Positions 45,555-54,473 of a DNA stretch of 64,000 nucleotides are shown piece by piece. The translations under genes and the position numbers were made by a program. A model generated the notes under the pieces. That model was not told the DNA's origin. It worked only from the letters and a program-made list of their open reading frames with translations, and did no database searches. The stretch comes from Paucilactobacillus hokkaidonensis JCM 18461 (GTDB lineage: Bacteria; Bacillota; Bacilli; Lactobacillales; Lactobacillaceae). The stretch's first letter is position 1; each line of letters opens with the position of its first letter. The stretch covers positions 1 to 64,000 of the forward strand of contig NZ_AP014681.1 in NCBI RefSeq assembly GCF_000829395.1. Direction: 5' to 3'.

Positions 45555-45560
45555 GTAAAA

Positions 45561-46280
45561 ATGGCAGATGGAGTTGTGCTGATCACCGGCGGTAATCGCG
45601 GAATTGGTCTAGCAATAGCAGAACGGCTAGCGGGTGATGGCGAGAATGTTGTCATCACAACCCGTCACGAGTTACCAGAATCGCAGTTGGCTGCCCTTGA
45701 TGCGTTGGGCATCCACACGGTTGTGGGAGATGTGACGGATGAAGCTGAGGCCCAGCGGATGGTTAATGACGCAGTGAAACACGGCGAATGGTTAAGGGGA
45801 TTAATTAATAATGCCGGGATTAACCGGGATAAGTTAATGACTCGGATGAGCACTGAGGACTTTAATGCGGTACTCCAAACGAACCTAGTCGGTGCTTTTA
45901 ACATGTCAAAACCGGCGTTGAAGCTGATGCAAAAGCAACGCCAGGGTAGCATTATTCACATGGCCAGTGTGGTGGGATTGACTGGAAACGTCGGTCAAGC
46001 CAACTATGCGGCCAGCAAAGCCGGGTTGATTGGGCTAATGAAAACCATTGCCAAAGAAGGCGGCCTTCGTCAGGTTCGCAGCAATGCGATTGCTCCTGGG
46101 ATGGTCGAGACCGACATGACGGATGCACTCAGCGATAAGACGAAAGAAGCCATTCTGGCTGAAATTCCGGCTAAACGATTCGCGAAACCAGCCGAAATTG
46201 CCGATGTTTGTGCCTTTTTATTAAATAACGAATACGTCACTGGCCAGGTCATTACAATCGATGGTGGCTTGACCCTTTAG
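45561..46280 (+). CDS. fabG: FabG, 3-oxoacyl-ACP reductase
   Basis: A 239-residue short-chain dehydrogenase. The NADP-binding GGNRGIGLAIA, the NNAG motif (INNAGINRD), catalytic Ser (MASVVGLTGN) and the YAASK pair are all present. It reduces 3-oxoacyl-ACP. The start overlaps the region just after the fabD stop (6 bp gap). Confidence 0.95.
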   Translation: MADGVVLITGGNRGIGLAIAERLAGDGENVVITTRHELPESQLAALDALGIHTVVGDVTDEAEAQRMVNDAVKHGEWLRGLINNAGINRDKLMTRMSTEDFNAVLQTNLVGAFNMSKPALKLMQKQRQGSIIHMASVVGLTGNVGQANYAASKAGLIGLMKTIAKEGGLRQVRSNAIAPGMVETDMTDALSDKTKEAILAEIPAKRFAKPAEIADVCAFLLNNEYVTGQVITIDGGLTL

Positions 46281-46289
46281 GAGGTCCAC

Positions 46290-47510
46290 ATGGAACGAGT
46301 AGTTGTAACAGGAATGGGTGCAGTGACACCTCTAGGAAACGATGCCAAAACCTTTTTGAACGGTGTGGCAGATAGTCGGGTTGGCATTGCGCCAATCACC
46401 AAGTTCACTGCGGATACTGGCATTACCGTCGCTGGTGAAGTGAAGGATTTTGAGGCGACTAAGCGCTTGTCAGCCAAGACGGCGAAACGGATGGACCTGT
46501 TTTCTCAGTATGCTTTATACAGTGCGATTGAAGCGATGGAAAACGCGGGGCTAGAACCCGATAACGTTGTCTCAGAGGACTTTGGTGTCATATACGGTTC
46601 AGGAATTGGTGGCTTGACCACCATTCAAGAACAAGTCATCAAAATGCATGATAAGGGCCCAAAGCGGGTTTCACCGCTTTTTGTCTCCAATTCAATCATT
46701 AATATGGCTGCCGGTAATCTGTCGATTTATTTTAAGGCGGAAAACATTAGTGAAGCCGTTGTCACGGCTTGTGCCTCTGCAACGAACGCCATTGGCGACG
46801 CCTTTGAACAAATTAAATTGGGCCGTGCTCAGGTCATGATGACCGGGGGCTCAGAAGCGTCTGTCAACGAAATTGGGATTGCCGGCTTTGCTGCCTTGAC
46901 CGCGTTATCTAAGTCGACAGATCCATTAAAGGCCTCAATGCCGTTTGATGTGAACCGCAACGGTTTCGTCATGGGTGAAGGCGGCGCCACACTGATTCTT
47001 GAAAGTTTGACCCATGCCCGAGCTAGAAACGCGCCCATCCTAGCCGAGATTGTCGGTTACGGGCGAACCTCAGACGCCTATCACGTCACTGCCCCTGATC
47101 CTTCCGGCAAGGGTGCAAAACGCGCGATGAGTCAGGCGATTTCAGAAGCCGGTATCAAACCAAAAGACGTCGGGTACATCAACGCGCATGGTACGGCCAC
47201 CAAGGCGAACGATGCGGGTGAAGCGCGCGCTATCGCGGACTTGTTTGGTCAAGATGTCTTGGTCAGCAGCACCAAGGGAATGACCGGCCACTTATTAGGT
47301 GCGGCTGGCGCAATTGAAGCCGTTGCCACAATTGGCGCTTTAAATGGTCAGTTACCACAAAACGTGGGGGTCTACGATCAAGATCCAGAAACCCCCGTCA
47401 CATTGGTGAATGCGGACAATGCGCACCAACAAGTGAATTATGCGTTAAGTAACTCGTTTGGATTCGGCGGCCACAACGCCGTGATTGCCTTTAAACGCTG
47501 GGAGGGATAA
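46290..47510 (+). CDS. fabF: FabF, 3-oxoacyl-ACP synthase II
   Basis: A 406-residue elongating condensing enzyme. The Cys-His-His triad is Cys161 (VVTACASATNA), His near 300 (NAHGTATKAND) and His near 333 (MTGHLLGAAGA). AGGAGG precedes the ATG. It elongates acyl-ACP; FabF also sets chain length at low temperature in many bacteria. Confidence 0.96.
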   Translation: MERVVVTGMGAVTPLGNDAKTFLNGVADSRVGIAPITKFTADTGITVAGEVKDFEATKRLSAKTAKRMDLFSQYALYSAIEAMENAGLEPDNVVSEDFGVIYGSGIGGLTTIQEQVIKMHDKGPKRVSPLFVSNSIINMAAGNLSIYFKAENISEAVVTACASATNAIGDAFEQIKLGRAQVMMTGGSEASVNEIGIAGFAALTALSKSTDPLKASMPFDVNRNGFVMGEGGATLILESLTHARARNAPILAEIVGYGRTSDAYHVTAPDPSGKGAKRAMSQAISEAGIKPKDVGYINAHGTATKANDAGEARAIADLFGQDVLVSSTKGMTGHLLGAAGAIEAVATIGALNGQLPQNVGVYDQDPETPVTLVNADNAHQQVNYALSNSFGFGGHNAVIAFKRWEG

Positions 47511-47512
47511 GC

Positions 47513-47938
47513 GTGAACGAGCAAGAAATTGAACGTCTCGTTGATAAGTTCGAGCGGTCCTCATTAAACGAAATGCAAATTAGTGACAACAATTTCAAGT
47601 TGTTGTTAACCAAGCCTCATCACTCAAATGCAGCTAATTCGGCTGCACCAGTGGCAACTTCGGCACCCGTCCAAACTGCTGAAGCACCCACTGAGGATGA
47701 TGCCGTTGTGCCGGCGCCGCTGGTTGGCCTTGTTTACTTAGCGGCTCAACCGGGCAAGCCCGTGTTTAAAAGCGTGGGAGATCAGGTTAAAGCCGGCGAT
47801 GTTGTCTGCTTGATTGAGGCCATGAAAGTCGTGAACGAAGTGAAGAGCCCGTATGATGGCATTTTGCGTGAGGTTTTAGTTGAGGACGGCAGCCTCGTTG
47901 AATACGATCAACCGCTCTTTAGAATCGAGAAGAATTGA
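47513..47938 (+). CDS. accB: AccB, biotin carboxyl carrier protein
   Basis: A 141-residue BCCP with a charged N-terminal part, an Ala/Pro/Thr-rich hinge (about 40-65) and the biotinyl domain with Lys105 in LIEAMKVVNEV. GTG start 2 bp after fabF, with GGAGG inside the fabF end. Biotin is attached by the BirA coded at the end of the operon. Confidence 0.95.
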   Translation: MNEQEIERLVDKFERSSLNEMQISDNNFKLLLTKPHHSNAANSAAPVATSAPVQTAEAPTEDDAVVPAPLVGLVYLAAQPGKPVFKSVGDQVKAGDVVCLIEAMKVVNEVKSPYDGILREVLVEDGSLVEYDQPLFRIEKN

Positions 47939-47939
47939 T

Positions 47940-48356
47940 ATGGATATTAAAGACGTGATTCCGCAGCGCCCACCCTTTTTATTTATTGACGAGATTAAAG
48001 CCGTCGAACCAGGAGTGGGAGCAGATACAACGAAACTGGTCACCATTAACGAGTGGTATTTTCGGGGGCAACCCAACGACAAGGTCGCACCCATGTTTAT
48101 GCTACTAGAAATGATGGCTCAAACCGGCGCACTGGCAATTTTGAGCGACCAAGCCGCTGGCAAAAACGTCTTGTTTGGTGGGGTCAAAGCCGCCGAATAC
48201 ACTGTGGCGGTCCACCCTGGCGACCAGCTAGATTGTCATGTGGCCCTATTAAAACAACGCCACGGCATTGGAATCGGTAGTGGCGAAATTAAGGTCGATG
48301 GTCAAGTGGTGTTTTCTGCCACGCTAATTTTTGCCATTGTTGAAACAGAGGAGTGA
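47940..48356 (+). CDS. fabZ2: FabZ-like hot-dog protein lacking the catalytic His
   Basis: A 138-residue FabZ/FabA-like protein (MDIKDVIPQRPPFLFIDEIK). Aligned with the FabZ at 42463, the [11 protein letters not shown] block is replaced by QPNDKVAPMFM, one residue shorter, so His50 becomes Gln44 while the Glu (Glu57, FMLLEMMAQ) is kept. Similar second FabZ copies sit between accB and accC in L. plantarum-type operons as I recall. It may be a poor dehydratase, a structural partner of FabZ, or act on another substrate. The start is 1 bp after the accB stop. Confidence 0.8.
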   Translation: MDIKDVIPQRPPFLFIDEIKAVEPGVGADTTKLVTINEWYFRGQPNDKVAPMFMLLEMMAQTGALAILSDQAAGKNVLFGGVKAAEYTVAVHPGDQLDCHVALLKQRHGIGIGSGEIKVDGQVVFSATLIFAIVETEE

Positions 48357-48361
48357 AACCC

Positions 48362-49735
48362 ATGTTTAAAAAAGTCCTGGTTGCTAACCGTGGTGAAATT
48401 GCCGTTCAGGTGATCCGTAACTTACACGAGATGGCGATTGAAGCCGTGGCTGTGTATTCGACCGCTGACCGGGATGCCTACTTCGTAGAACTTGCAGATG
48501 AGGCCGTTTGTATCGGGGCGCCTTTGCCGGAACAATCATACCTAGATATGAAAAGCATCGTGACCGTTGCGTGTCTGCTCGGCTGTGATGCTGTCCATCC
48601 CGGGTATGGTTTTTTGTCCGAAAATGCTGAATTTGTAGTGTTGTGCCAAGAAGTGGGGCTAACCTTTATTGGTCCTCAATCGGAAACTGTCGCCCTAATG
48701 GGTGATAAGGCTAGCGCCCGTGAAGTCATGCAAGCTGCGGGGGTTCCGGTTATTCCTGGCAGCGATGGGACAATTTCAGATCTGAACGCGGCCTTAACCC
48801 TTGCCGAAAAAATTGGGTATCCAGTGATGCTGAAATCCGCTGCTGGCGGTGGCGGCAAAGGTATGCGACGCGTCGACGACAAAGCTGCATTAACTGTCGC
48901 TTTTGAAGACGTTAAACGTGAATCTCAGCTATCGTTTGGTGAAACTGGCATCTATTTGGAAAAGGTCATCGAACATGCAAAGCACATTGAGATGCAAGTG
49001 ATTGCCGATGACTTTGGTCACGTGGTGTACTTTCCGGAACGGGACTGTTCACCGCAACGCCACCACCAAAAGTTAGTCGAAGAAAGTCCTAGTTCCTTGA
49101 TTTCGGCCGAGCGTCGTGCTGAGTTAGGCGCCATTGTGGTAAAGGCCTGCCAAAGCGTGAACTACCGGAATACAGGTACTTTTGAGTTCTTAATGGATCC
49201 TGATCAACGGTTTTATTTCATGGAAATGAACACCCGGTTGCAAGTTGAACACACTGTGTCTGAGGAAGTGACTGGCGTTGAGATGATTAAAGCCCAGGTT
49301 CTGGTAGCAGCTCACCAACCGCTACCGTTTGACCAAGCAGATGTTCAGGTGACCCAGTTTGCAGTTGAATGCCGGATTAATGCTGAAAACCCAGCGGCCC
49401 AGTTCATGCCAGCTGCTGGGGACGTCACTGGCCTGTTCCTACCGGTTGGGACCCACGGCGTTAGAATTGACACTGGCCTGCGTGAAGTGGACACCATTTC
49501 ACCCTACTATGACTCGATGATTGCTAAGTTGGTCACCAGCGGGTCAAATCGGGCGGCGGCGTTGAAGAAGATGCAACGGTTGCTGACGGAGCTCAAAGTC
49601 ACCGGATTGACAACTAATCAGGCATTTCTAGTGGATTTGGTTGCCAGTCCTGAATTTGTCGCGGACGAAGTGACCATTGAGTCCGTTGAACAGACGATAT
49701 TACCGAGGTGGTTAGATGATGCCAGCAAAGTTTAA
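48362..49735 (+). CDS. accC: AccC, biotin carboxylase
   Basis: A 457-residue ATP-grasp biotin carboxylase: KVLVANRGEIAVQVIRNL at the N-terminus, the Gly-rich loop SAAGGGGKGMRRV (about 159-171), the EMNTRLQVEHTVSEEVTG catalytic segment and the final lid domain. It carboxylates biotin on AccB with bicarbonate and ATP. I used the ATG at 48362, 9 nt after GAGGAG, rather than a GTG nine bases upstream. It overlaps accD by 20 nt. Confidence 0.97.
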   Translation: MFKKVLVANRGEIAVQVIRNLHEMAIEAVAVYSTADRDAYFVELADEAVCIGAPLPEQSYLDMKSIVTVACLLGCDAVHPGYGFLSENAEFVVLCQEVGLTFIGPQSETVALMGDKASAREVMQAAGVPVIPGSDGTISDLNAALTLAEKIGYPVMLKSAAGGGGKGMRRVDDKAALTVAFEDVKRESQLSFGETGIYLEKVIEHAKHIEMQVIADDFGHVVYFPERDCSPQRHHQKLVEESPSSLISAERRAELGAIVVKACQSVNYRNTGTFEFLMDPDQRFYFMEMNTRLQVEHTVSEEVTGVEMIKAQVLVAAHQPLPFDQADVQVTQFAVECRINAENPAAQFMPAAGDVTGLFLPVGTHGVRIDTGLREVDTISPYYDSMIAKLVTSGSNRAAALKKMQRLLTELKVTGLTTNQAFLVDLVASPEFVADEVTIESVEQTILPRWLDDASKV

Positions 49736-50549
49736 TGGGTTAGATAAATCGACTCTGGCAAAACGGATGGATAAGATTCCGTCAGATTTATACGTGACGT
49801 GTCCGTACTGTAAGCAAAGTGTCTACCACCAGAAGTTGGGCCCCTTTCAAGAGTGCCCCCATTGTGGGTATGGCTTTCGGCTGGGAGCGGCCGCACGCTT
49901 AAAAATAGTCACTGACAAATTTGAAGCATTCGATGCGGAGCTAGCGGTTGACCCAGCTCTTGTTGATGATCAATACGCTGAAAAATTAACGAAAGCTAAG
50001 CAGCATTCTGGCCTGCCAGAAAGCGTTGTAACGGGGATGGCGACCATCGACAGTTTGCAGGTGGCGATTGGAGTGATGGATTCCAACTTCATGATGGGTT
50101 CGTTGGGATCGGCGACGGGTGAGAAGTTGACCCGGCTGTTCGAAGAAGCTACAAGGCGACGTTTACCAGTTGTGCTGTATACCGCATCTGGCGGTGCTCG
50201 GATGCAAGAGGGCCTGCATTCTTTGATGCAAATGGCCAAAGTCACTCAAGCAGTCACGGCCCATGGTGAAGCAGGGCTGTGTTACTTGGTGGTGTTAACT
50301 GATCCCACAACGGGCGGCGTGACCGCCAGTTTTGCGATGGAAGCTGACATTACGCTGGCTGAACCCCATGCGCTCATTGGGTTTACGGGGCGCCGGGTGA
50401 TTGAATCAACCTTGCATATTAAGCCACCGGCTGATTTTCAACGAGCTGAAACGTTACTGGCTAATGGTTTTGTGGACGATATCGTGGCTCGGTCGGCACA
50501 AAAGGCCACCATTGTGTCGTTACTAAAACTGTCCCAAGGAGGCGCCTAG
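49716..50549 (+). CDS. accD: AccD, carboxyltransferase beta subunit
   Basis: A 277-residue subunit with the N-terminal four-Cys zinc ribbon (CPYCKQSVYH, CPHCGYGFRLG, about residues 29-52) and the crotonase-fold core (ASGGARMQEGLHSLMQMAK, GGVTASFAMEADI, FTGRRVIEST). With AccA it moves the carboxyl group from biotin to acetyl-CoA, making malonyl-CoA. Starts inside accC with AGGTGG upstream; a second ATG follows at once. Confidence 0.96.
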   Translation: MMPAKFNGLDKSTLAKRMDKIPSDLYVTCPYCKQSVYHQKLGPFQECPHCGYGFRLGAAARLKIVTDKFEAFDAELAVDPALVDDQYAEKLTKAKQHSGLPESVVTGMATIDSLQVAIGVMDSNFMMGSLGSATGEKLTRLFEEATRRRLPVVLYTASGGARMQEGLHSLMQMAKVTQAVTAHGEAGLCYLVVLTDPTTGGVTASFAMEADITLAEPHALIGFTGRRVIESTLHIKPPADFQRAETLLANGFVDDIVARSAQKATIVSLLKLSQGGA

Positions 50550-51320
50550 ATGAGTGAAAATGCAGCATACGATATCGTTCAGGCGGCACGGAGTCAGTCA
50601 AAAATTGATAGTTACACGTTGATTAATGGGGTATTTAGTGATTTTCATGAGTTGCACGGGGATCGGTTACACGGCGATGATTCGGCCTTGATTGGTGGTG
50701 TCGGCCGCTTGAACGGTCGGCCAGTGACCATTTTGGCGACTAATAAGGGCCGTGACATGGCGGAAGGTCAGGCGACTCACTTTGGCGGTGTTAGTCCAGA
50801 TGGCTACCGTAAGGCGATTCGATTAATGAAACAGTCGACTAAGTTTAACCGCCCCATCGTTGCGTTAATTAACACACCAGGCGCATATCCTGGCGTGGAA
50901 GCCGAGTACGGCGGGCAGGGGGAAGCAATTGCTCGAAGCATTCAAACCGGCCTTGGCCAACCAGTACCATATCTGAGCCTCATTTTTGGTGAAGCGGGTA
51001 GTGGCGGCGCCTTGGCACTTGCAACGGGTGATGAAGTTTGGATGCTTGAAAAAAGTACTTACTCGGTGGTGTCACCGGAAGGGTACGCGTCGATTTTATG
51101 GCGGGATGGGAAACTGGCCGACCAAGCTGCGGCGAAGATGAAGCTCACGCCTAGCGAGCTACTAGCCGCTGGGTTTGTTGACCGGGTCTTGCCCGAGGTG
51201 ACGACACCCGAGACGTTATCCGCCTTAACGACTCAATTAGATCTTAAAATCACGGCGCTGGCAAAACTGCCTGTCGCCGAGCTGATGGCAGCAAGGCGTC
51301 AGCGTTATCGTCAATTTTAA
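50550..51320 (+). CDS. accA: AccA, carboxyltransferase alpha subunit
   Basis: A 256-residue subunit: GDDSALIGGVGRLNGRPVTI, NRPIVALINTPGAYPGVEAE, the oxyanion-hole GEAGSGGALALATGDEVWML and SVVSPEGYASILWRD. The ATG follows the accD stop directly and GGAGG lies in the accD end, so AccA and AccD are made in equal amounts. Confidence 0.96.
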   Translation: MSENAAYDIVQAARSQSKIDSYTLINGVFSDFHELHGDRLHGDDSALIGGVGRLNGRPVTILATNKGRDMAEGQATHFGGVSPDGYRKAIRLMKQSTKFNRPIVALINTPGAYPGVEAEYGGQGEAIARSIQTGLGQPVPYLSLIFGEAGSGGALALATGDEVWMLEKSTYSVVSPEGYASILWRDGKLADQAAAKMKLTPSELLAAGFVDRVLPEVTTPETLSALTTQLDLKITALAKLPVAELMAARRQRYRQF

Positions 51321-51344
51321 CCACTATTAGGAAGGGATGAAGAA

Positions 51345-52100
51345 ATGGACGTTGTGACGGGAAAAACCATCGTCATTATGGGAGTTGCGAATAAGAGTAG
51401 TATTGCATGGGGGTGCGCGCAGGCCATCCAGGAAAATGGCGGTCAAGTTATTTTGACCTATCAAAATGAGCGAATTAAGCGCAGTCTTGAACGGTTTGTA
51501 CCGGAAGAGATGCCAATGATTCAGTGTGATGTGTCTGACGAGGAAACGGTGGTTCAAGCCTTTACAACGATTAAGGACCAATACGGCCACGTCGATGGTT
51601 TAATTCACGCGATTGCATATGCCGATAAGGAGAGTTTGGAGAACCCAGTTCTTCAGATTTCTAAAGAAGGGTATAACCTGGCCCAAGACGTCAGCGCATA
51701 CTCGTTTATTTTAGTATCACGGTTGGCAACCGAAATTTTCCCTGATTTAACAAGCCTTGTCACGTTGACTTACTTTGGCTCAACGCACGTGATTCCCAAC
51801 TATAACATTATGGGGGTCGCTAAGGCGGCGCTTGAAGCCAACGTCCGTTATCTCGCCAAAGAACTTGGTGATCGTCACGTTCGCGTAAATGCTATCTCGG
51901 CTGGGGCCGTGAAAACATTAGCTGTGACAGGGGTTAAAAACTCCAGCACCCTGCTGAAAATGTCGCAGGAACGAACGGTTGATGGGGTGTCCGTGACCAA
52001 GTCAGAAATCGGCAACGTGGCCACGTTCTTGTTGAGCGATTTATCAACGGCCATTACCGGCGACGTCATTTATGCGGATAAAGGGGTTCACCTCATTTAG
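51345..52100 (+). CDS. fabI: FabI, enoyl-ACP reductase
   Basis: A 251-residue NADH-dependent reductase of the FabI type: MGVANKSSIAWGCAQAIQEN near the N-terminus and the catalytic Tyr-x6-Lys in IPNYNIMGVAKAALEANVRY. It makes the final saturated acyl-ACP and is the triclosan target class. The gene lies 24 bp after accA with GGAAGGGATG upstream. Confidence 0.96.
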   Translation: MDVVTGKTIVIMGVANKSSIAWGCAQAIQENGGQVILTYQNERIKRSLERFVPEEMPMIQCDVSDEETVVQAFTTIKDQYGHVDGLIHAIAYADKESLENPVLQISKEGYNLAQDVSAYSFILVSRLATEIFPDLTSLVTLTYFGSTHVIPNYNIMGVAKAALEANVRYLAKELGDRHVRVNAISAGAVKTLAVTGVKNSSTLLKMSQERTVDGVSVTKSEIGNVATFLLSDLSTAITGDVIYADKGVHLI

Positions 52101-52109
52101 GAGGCGTTA

Positions 52110-52919
52110 ATGCGCGATGATTTAAAAGCAACGGTGATTCGAGAAAACCTGCCATCCCAATGGCTGGTTGATCCTCGGGTGACGGTGTTGCCAAGCGTTG
52201 ATTCCACCAATACTTATGCTAAGCAACGGCTCAATCACCGACCTGAAATCGTAGTGGCAGAGCGTCAAACGGCGGGAAAGGGCCGGTTTCATCACCGGTT
52301 CGTGTCCCCCGCTCAGTCTGGCATTTATCTCACGATTGTTTGGCCCCTCAACGACCAAGCAGACGGGGGACTTGAGGCCGCGCGAGCAGCGGTGGCGGTT
52401 GTCCAGGCGGTAGCGGCGGTCACGGGTCTTGAGCTCGCTATAAAATGGCCGAATGACTTGGTGTTTCGGCATCAAAAACGCGGTGGTCTCTTAATTGAAC
52501 AAGTTCAAACCTCAGCTGGTTGGCAGTTGTTAATTGGGATTGGGTTAAATCTTGCAGCGACTGATGTTCCAGCATTACCGGTCAGCTTAACGCTGGCTGA
52601 TACCCCCAATCAACAATGGACGCGAAACCAGGTGATTGCGGCCATCTACGGTCAGTTGACGGCGTTGTTCCAACAACCGGCCGCGACGTGGTTGGCGGTT
52701 TACCGGCAATCTGTCTTATGGGTTGGCGAACGCGTTCAATTTAATGTTAGTGGGCAAGCGATGATCGGAATATTACAGGGGTTTGATCCCCATAACCGGC
52801 TCCAAGTTCAACCCCAAACGGGTCCGCTGTTAGTGCTTGAGGCTGAACGAGTGAGTGAATTGATGCCTCTCGACCAGGATTATCAAAAGCCAAATGAACC
52901 TAGTAACGACTTCACTTGA
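52110..52919 (+). CDS. birA: BirA, biotin-protein ligase (no DNA-binding domain)
   Basis: A 269-residue ligase. PSVDSTNTYAKQ, the adenylate-binding QTAGKGRFHHRFVSP, KWPNDLVF and GGLLIEQV are the family motifs. There is no N-terminal helix-turn-helix, so this is a ligase-only form that does not repress biotin genes; bioY control would rest on FabT here. It should biotinylate Lys105 of AccB. AGGAGG lies in the fabI end. Last gene of the operon; its stop lies in the terminator stem. Confidence 0.94.
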   Translation: MRDDLKATVIRENLPSQWLVDPRVTVLPSVDSTNTYAKQRLNHRPEIVVAERQTAGKGRFHHRFVSPAQSGIYLTIVWPLNDQADGGLEAARAAVAVVQAVAAVTGLELAIKWPNDLVFRHQKRGGLLIEQVQTSAGWQLLIGIGLNLAATDVPALPVSLTLADTPNQQWTRNQVIAAIYGQLTALFQQPAATWLAVYRQSVLWVGERVQFNVSGQAMIGILQGFDPHNRLQVQPQTGPLLVLEAERVSELMPLDQDYQKPNEPSNDFT

Positions 52920-52939
52920 GTTAGAGTGAAGTCGTTTTT
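52905..52939 (+). terminator. Terminator of the fab-acc-birA operon
   Basis: AACGACTTCACT and AGTGAAGTCGTT pair perfectly around TGAGTTAG and are followed by five T residues. The left arm overlaps the last birA codons. Confidence 0.92.
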
Positions 52940-53077
52940 GTGTTTGATAAGGATTAATTAAAGTCGGACACTTATGGGACACCGTCGCCAACCCGATCAA
53001 ATCAGAATAAATACTTTCATCATATTCTAATTTGATGTAAAGTAATTCTAATCAAAACCACATGAGGAGGGATTGGG

Positions 53078-53446
53078 ATGTTTGATGAAATTGGTCAGAT
53101 TATTTTTAATCATGAAATTGTTGCCAACGCGAGTGATTTCAACATGGGGATTGAAGTTGAAACGATTCGGGTTGATGCCGCATCGAAGCTGACAACTGAG
53201 CCATATCCCAAACTTTTGGGAGATCAACGGCAAAACCACTTTATTAAGACTGAATATCCACTAATAGTGTATATCTATAGTTACATTATTCCACTGCTCA
53301 ATGGCCTGTATGAAAGTGAAGAGCCAGATTTCACAGAACAATTAAATTCCTATAGTAAAGACTTAGCAAAGGAGATTATTCTTGATTTAATTGGAGCAAC
53401 GGGTATTGATATACAAGAATTTGATAAATTAGCTATGAAGCTTTAG
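53078..53446 (+). pseudogene. Glutamate-cysteine ligase N-terminal fragment in a chimeric frame
   Basis: The first ~58 residues (FDEIGQIIFNHEIVANASDF, then MGIEVETIRVDA and LTTEPYPKLLGDQ) resemble the start of lactobacillal GshA/GshAB. The homology then ends and about 60 residues of unrelated sequence follow (LIVYIYSYIIPLLNGLYESE). AGGAGGG lies before the ATG. This is a fragment joined to foreign DNA and cannot be a working ligase. The C-terminal part is not recognised. Confidence 0.55.
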
Positions 53447-53867
53447 TTGTACTAATTGCAAATGGGACTACGGAAACTTTTAATAGATTTATCGAAAAGT
53501 TCAGCTAATCACTGTTTTTTTTTGCATATGGTCAGGAGGTGGCGATATCATGATTAATTCATAGTAAATACGGGTATGAGTTTCCGGAGTGGGCACAGGC
53601 GGGTGCTCGGCTCGATAAGATGGTGTAAGGATAATAGACGTCGTGCTAAATAGCGTGGCGTTTTTATTTTGCCCAAAATTTGGAGGTGGCCGGCATGGAC
53701 CAGATGGTAAATAGCAGATTTGGCCTTGTCAGTCGCACAGAGACACGTTGCTTGGGTGACTTAGAACATCAGCTTAAAGATGGACGGTGGTAACGTAAAA
53801 AGCCGCAGCGACCACATAAGCCGCGTATTACAGTGTGGAGAAAAAACAAGGTAACAAGCGTGAAAAA
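53447..53867. other. Intergenic debris, possibly phage-derived
   Basis: The stretch has several GGAGGTGG-type ribosome sites followed by very short frames, such as 53695-53793 (32 codons, starting MDQMVNSRFGLVSRTETR), and a weak terminator-like stem at 53638-53668. Closely packed tiny frames with strong ribosome sites recall prophage DNA. Nothing can be named. Confidence 0.35.
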
Positions 53868-53896
53868 ATAAAAGAAGACCAGATTTTGGTCTTCTT
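53868..53896 (-). terminator. Terminator of the csbD end of the stress operon
   Basis: AAGAAGACCA / TGGTCTTCTT stem; on the minus strand it is followed by TTATTTTTT. It lies 12 bp after the csbD stop. Confidence 0.88.
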
Positions 53897-53908
53897 AAAA
53901 ATGATAAT

Positions 53909-54124
53909 TTATTTATCGTCTTTATCTAACTTTTCCTTTACGTTATCAACCGTATCTTTAACAGCATCTTTGGCATCTGACAGTTTATCTTTAGCCTTAC
54001 CTAGAATACCTTGACCCTTACCTTCAGCTTCGCGGGCCTTGTCGTTCGTAACCTTGCCTTCAACTTCTTTAGCTTTTCCACTTACCTTATCTTTGGTGCT
54101 ATCAATTTTGTCATCTAGACTCAT
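53909..54124 (-). CDS. CsbD-family stress protein
   Basis: A 71-residue, highly charged helical protein (SLDDKIDSTKDKVSGKAKEV, then repeated KAREAEGKGQGILGKAKDK). CsbD proteins are general-stress products of unknown biochemical role. GGGAGG lies 7 nt before the ATG at 54124. It follows the Asp23 operon in the same direction, but an IS30 end remnant lies between, so it may have its own promoter. Confidence 0.9.
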   Translation of the reverse strand: MSLDDKIDSTKDKVSGKAKEVEGKVTNDKAREAEGKGQGILGKAKDKLSDAKDAVKDTVDNVKEKLDKDDK

Positions 54125-54233
54125 AATATAACCTCCCATAATGTATTTGTTACAACAGTATTATTCCACATTTTAATTTGCTTGTCTAATAAGGAGATCC
54201 TACAAGAGATAGTGTGAATGACACTTATAAGGT

Positions 54234-54255
54234 AGATTGCAAATTTAAATATTGA
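54234..54255 (+). repeat. Solitary IS30 end remnant
   Basis: GGTAGATTGCAAATTTAAAT matches the outer ends of the IS30 copies at 5884-6921. No transposase or partner end is found, so only the tip remains. Confidence 0.65.
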
Positions 54256-54321
54256 TTAACTGATCTTCAATTGCTCAATCATTTACGTTCTAAGAAGCCT
54301 AATACAGATAAATTTGGCTAA

Positions 54322-54462
54322 TTATCCATGTAATTTTTGTTGCAATGTATCACCAATGCCATCTACTTTCTTAGCAGCCAAGACGGTGCCACCGATGAGG
54401 ACACCACCTACAATGAGCGTAGAAGCAATCATAAACTTAAATACACTTTTCAAGACGTCCAT
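54322..54462 (-). CDS. Small membrane protein in the Asp23 stress operon
   Basis: A 46-residue protein (MDVLKSVFKFMIASTLIVGG...) with one helix rich in Gly/Val/Ile and a basic tail. GGGGGAA lies 5 nt before the ATG, and the gap to the glsB-like gene is 11 bp. The pairing of a short membrane peptide with a GlsB-type gene repeats the arrangement at 20885-21271, though the order differs. Confidence 0.6.
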   Translation of the reverse strand: MDVLKSVFKFMIASTLIVGGVLIGGTVLAAKKVDGIGDTLQQKLHG

Positions 54463-54473
54463 AAAATTCCCCC

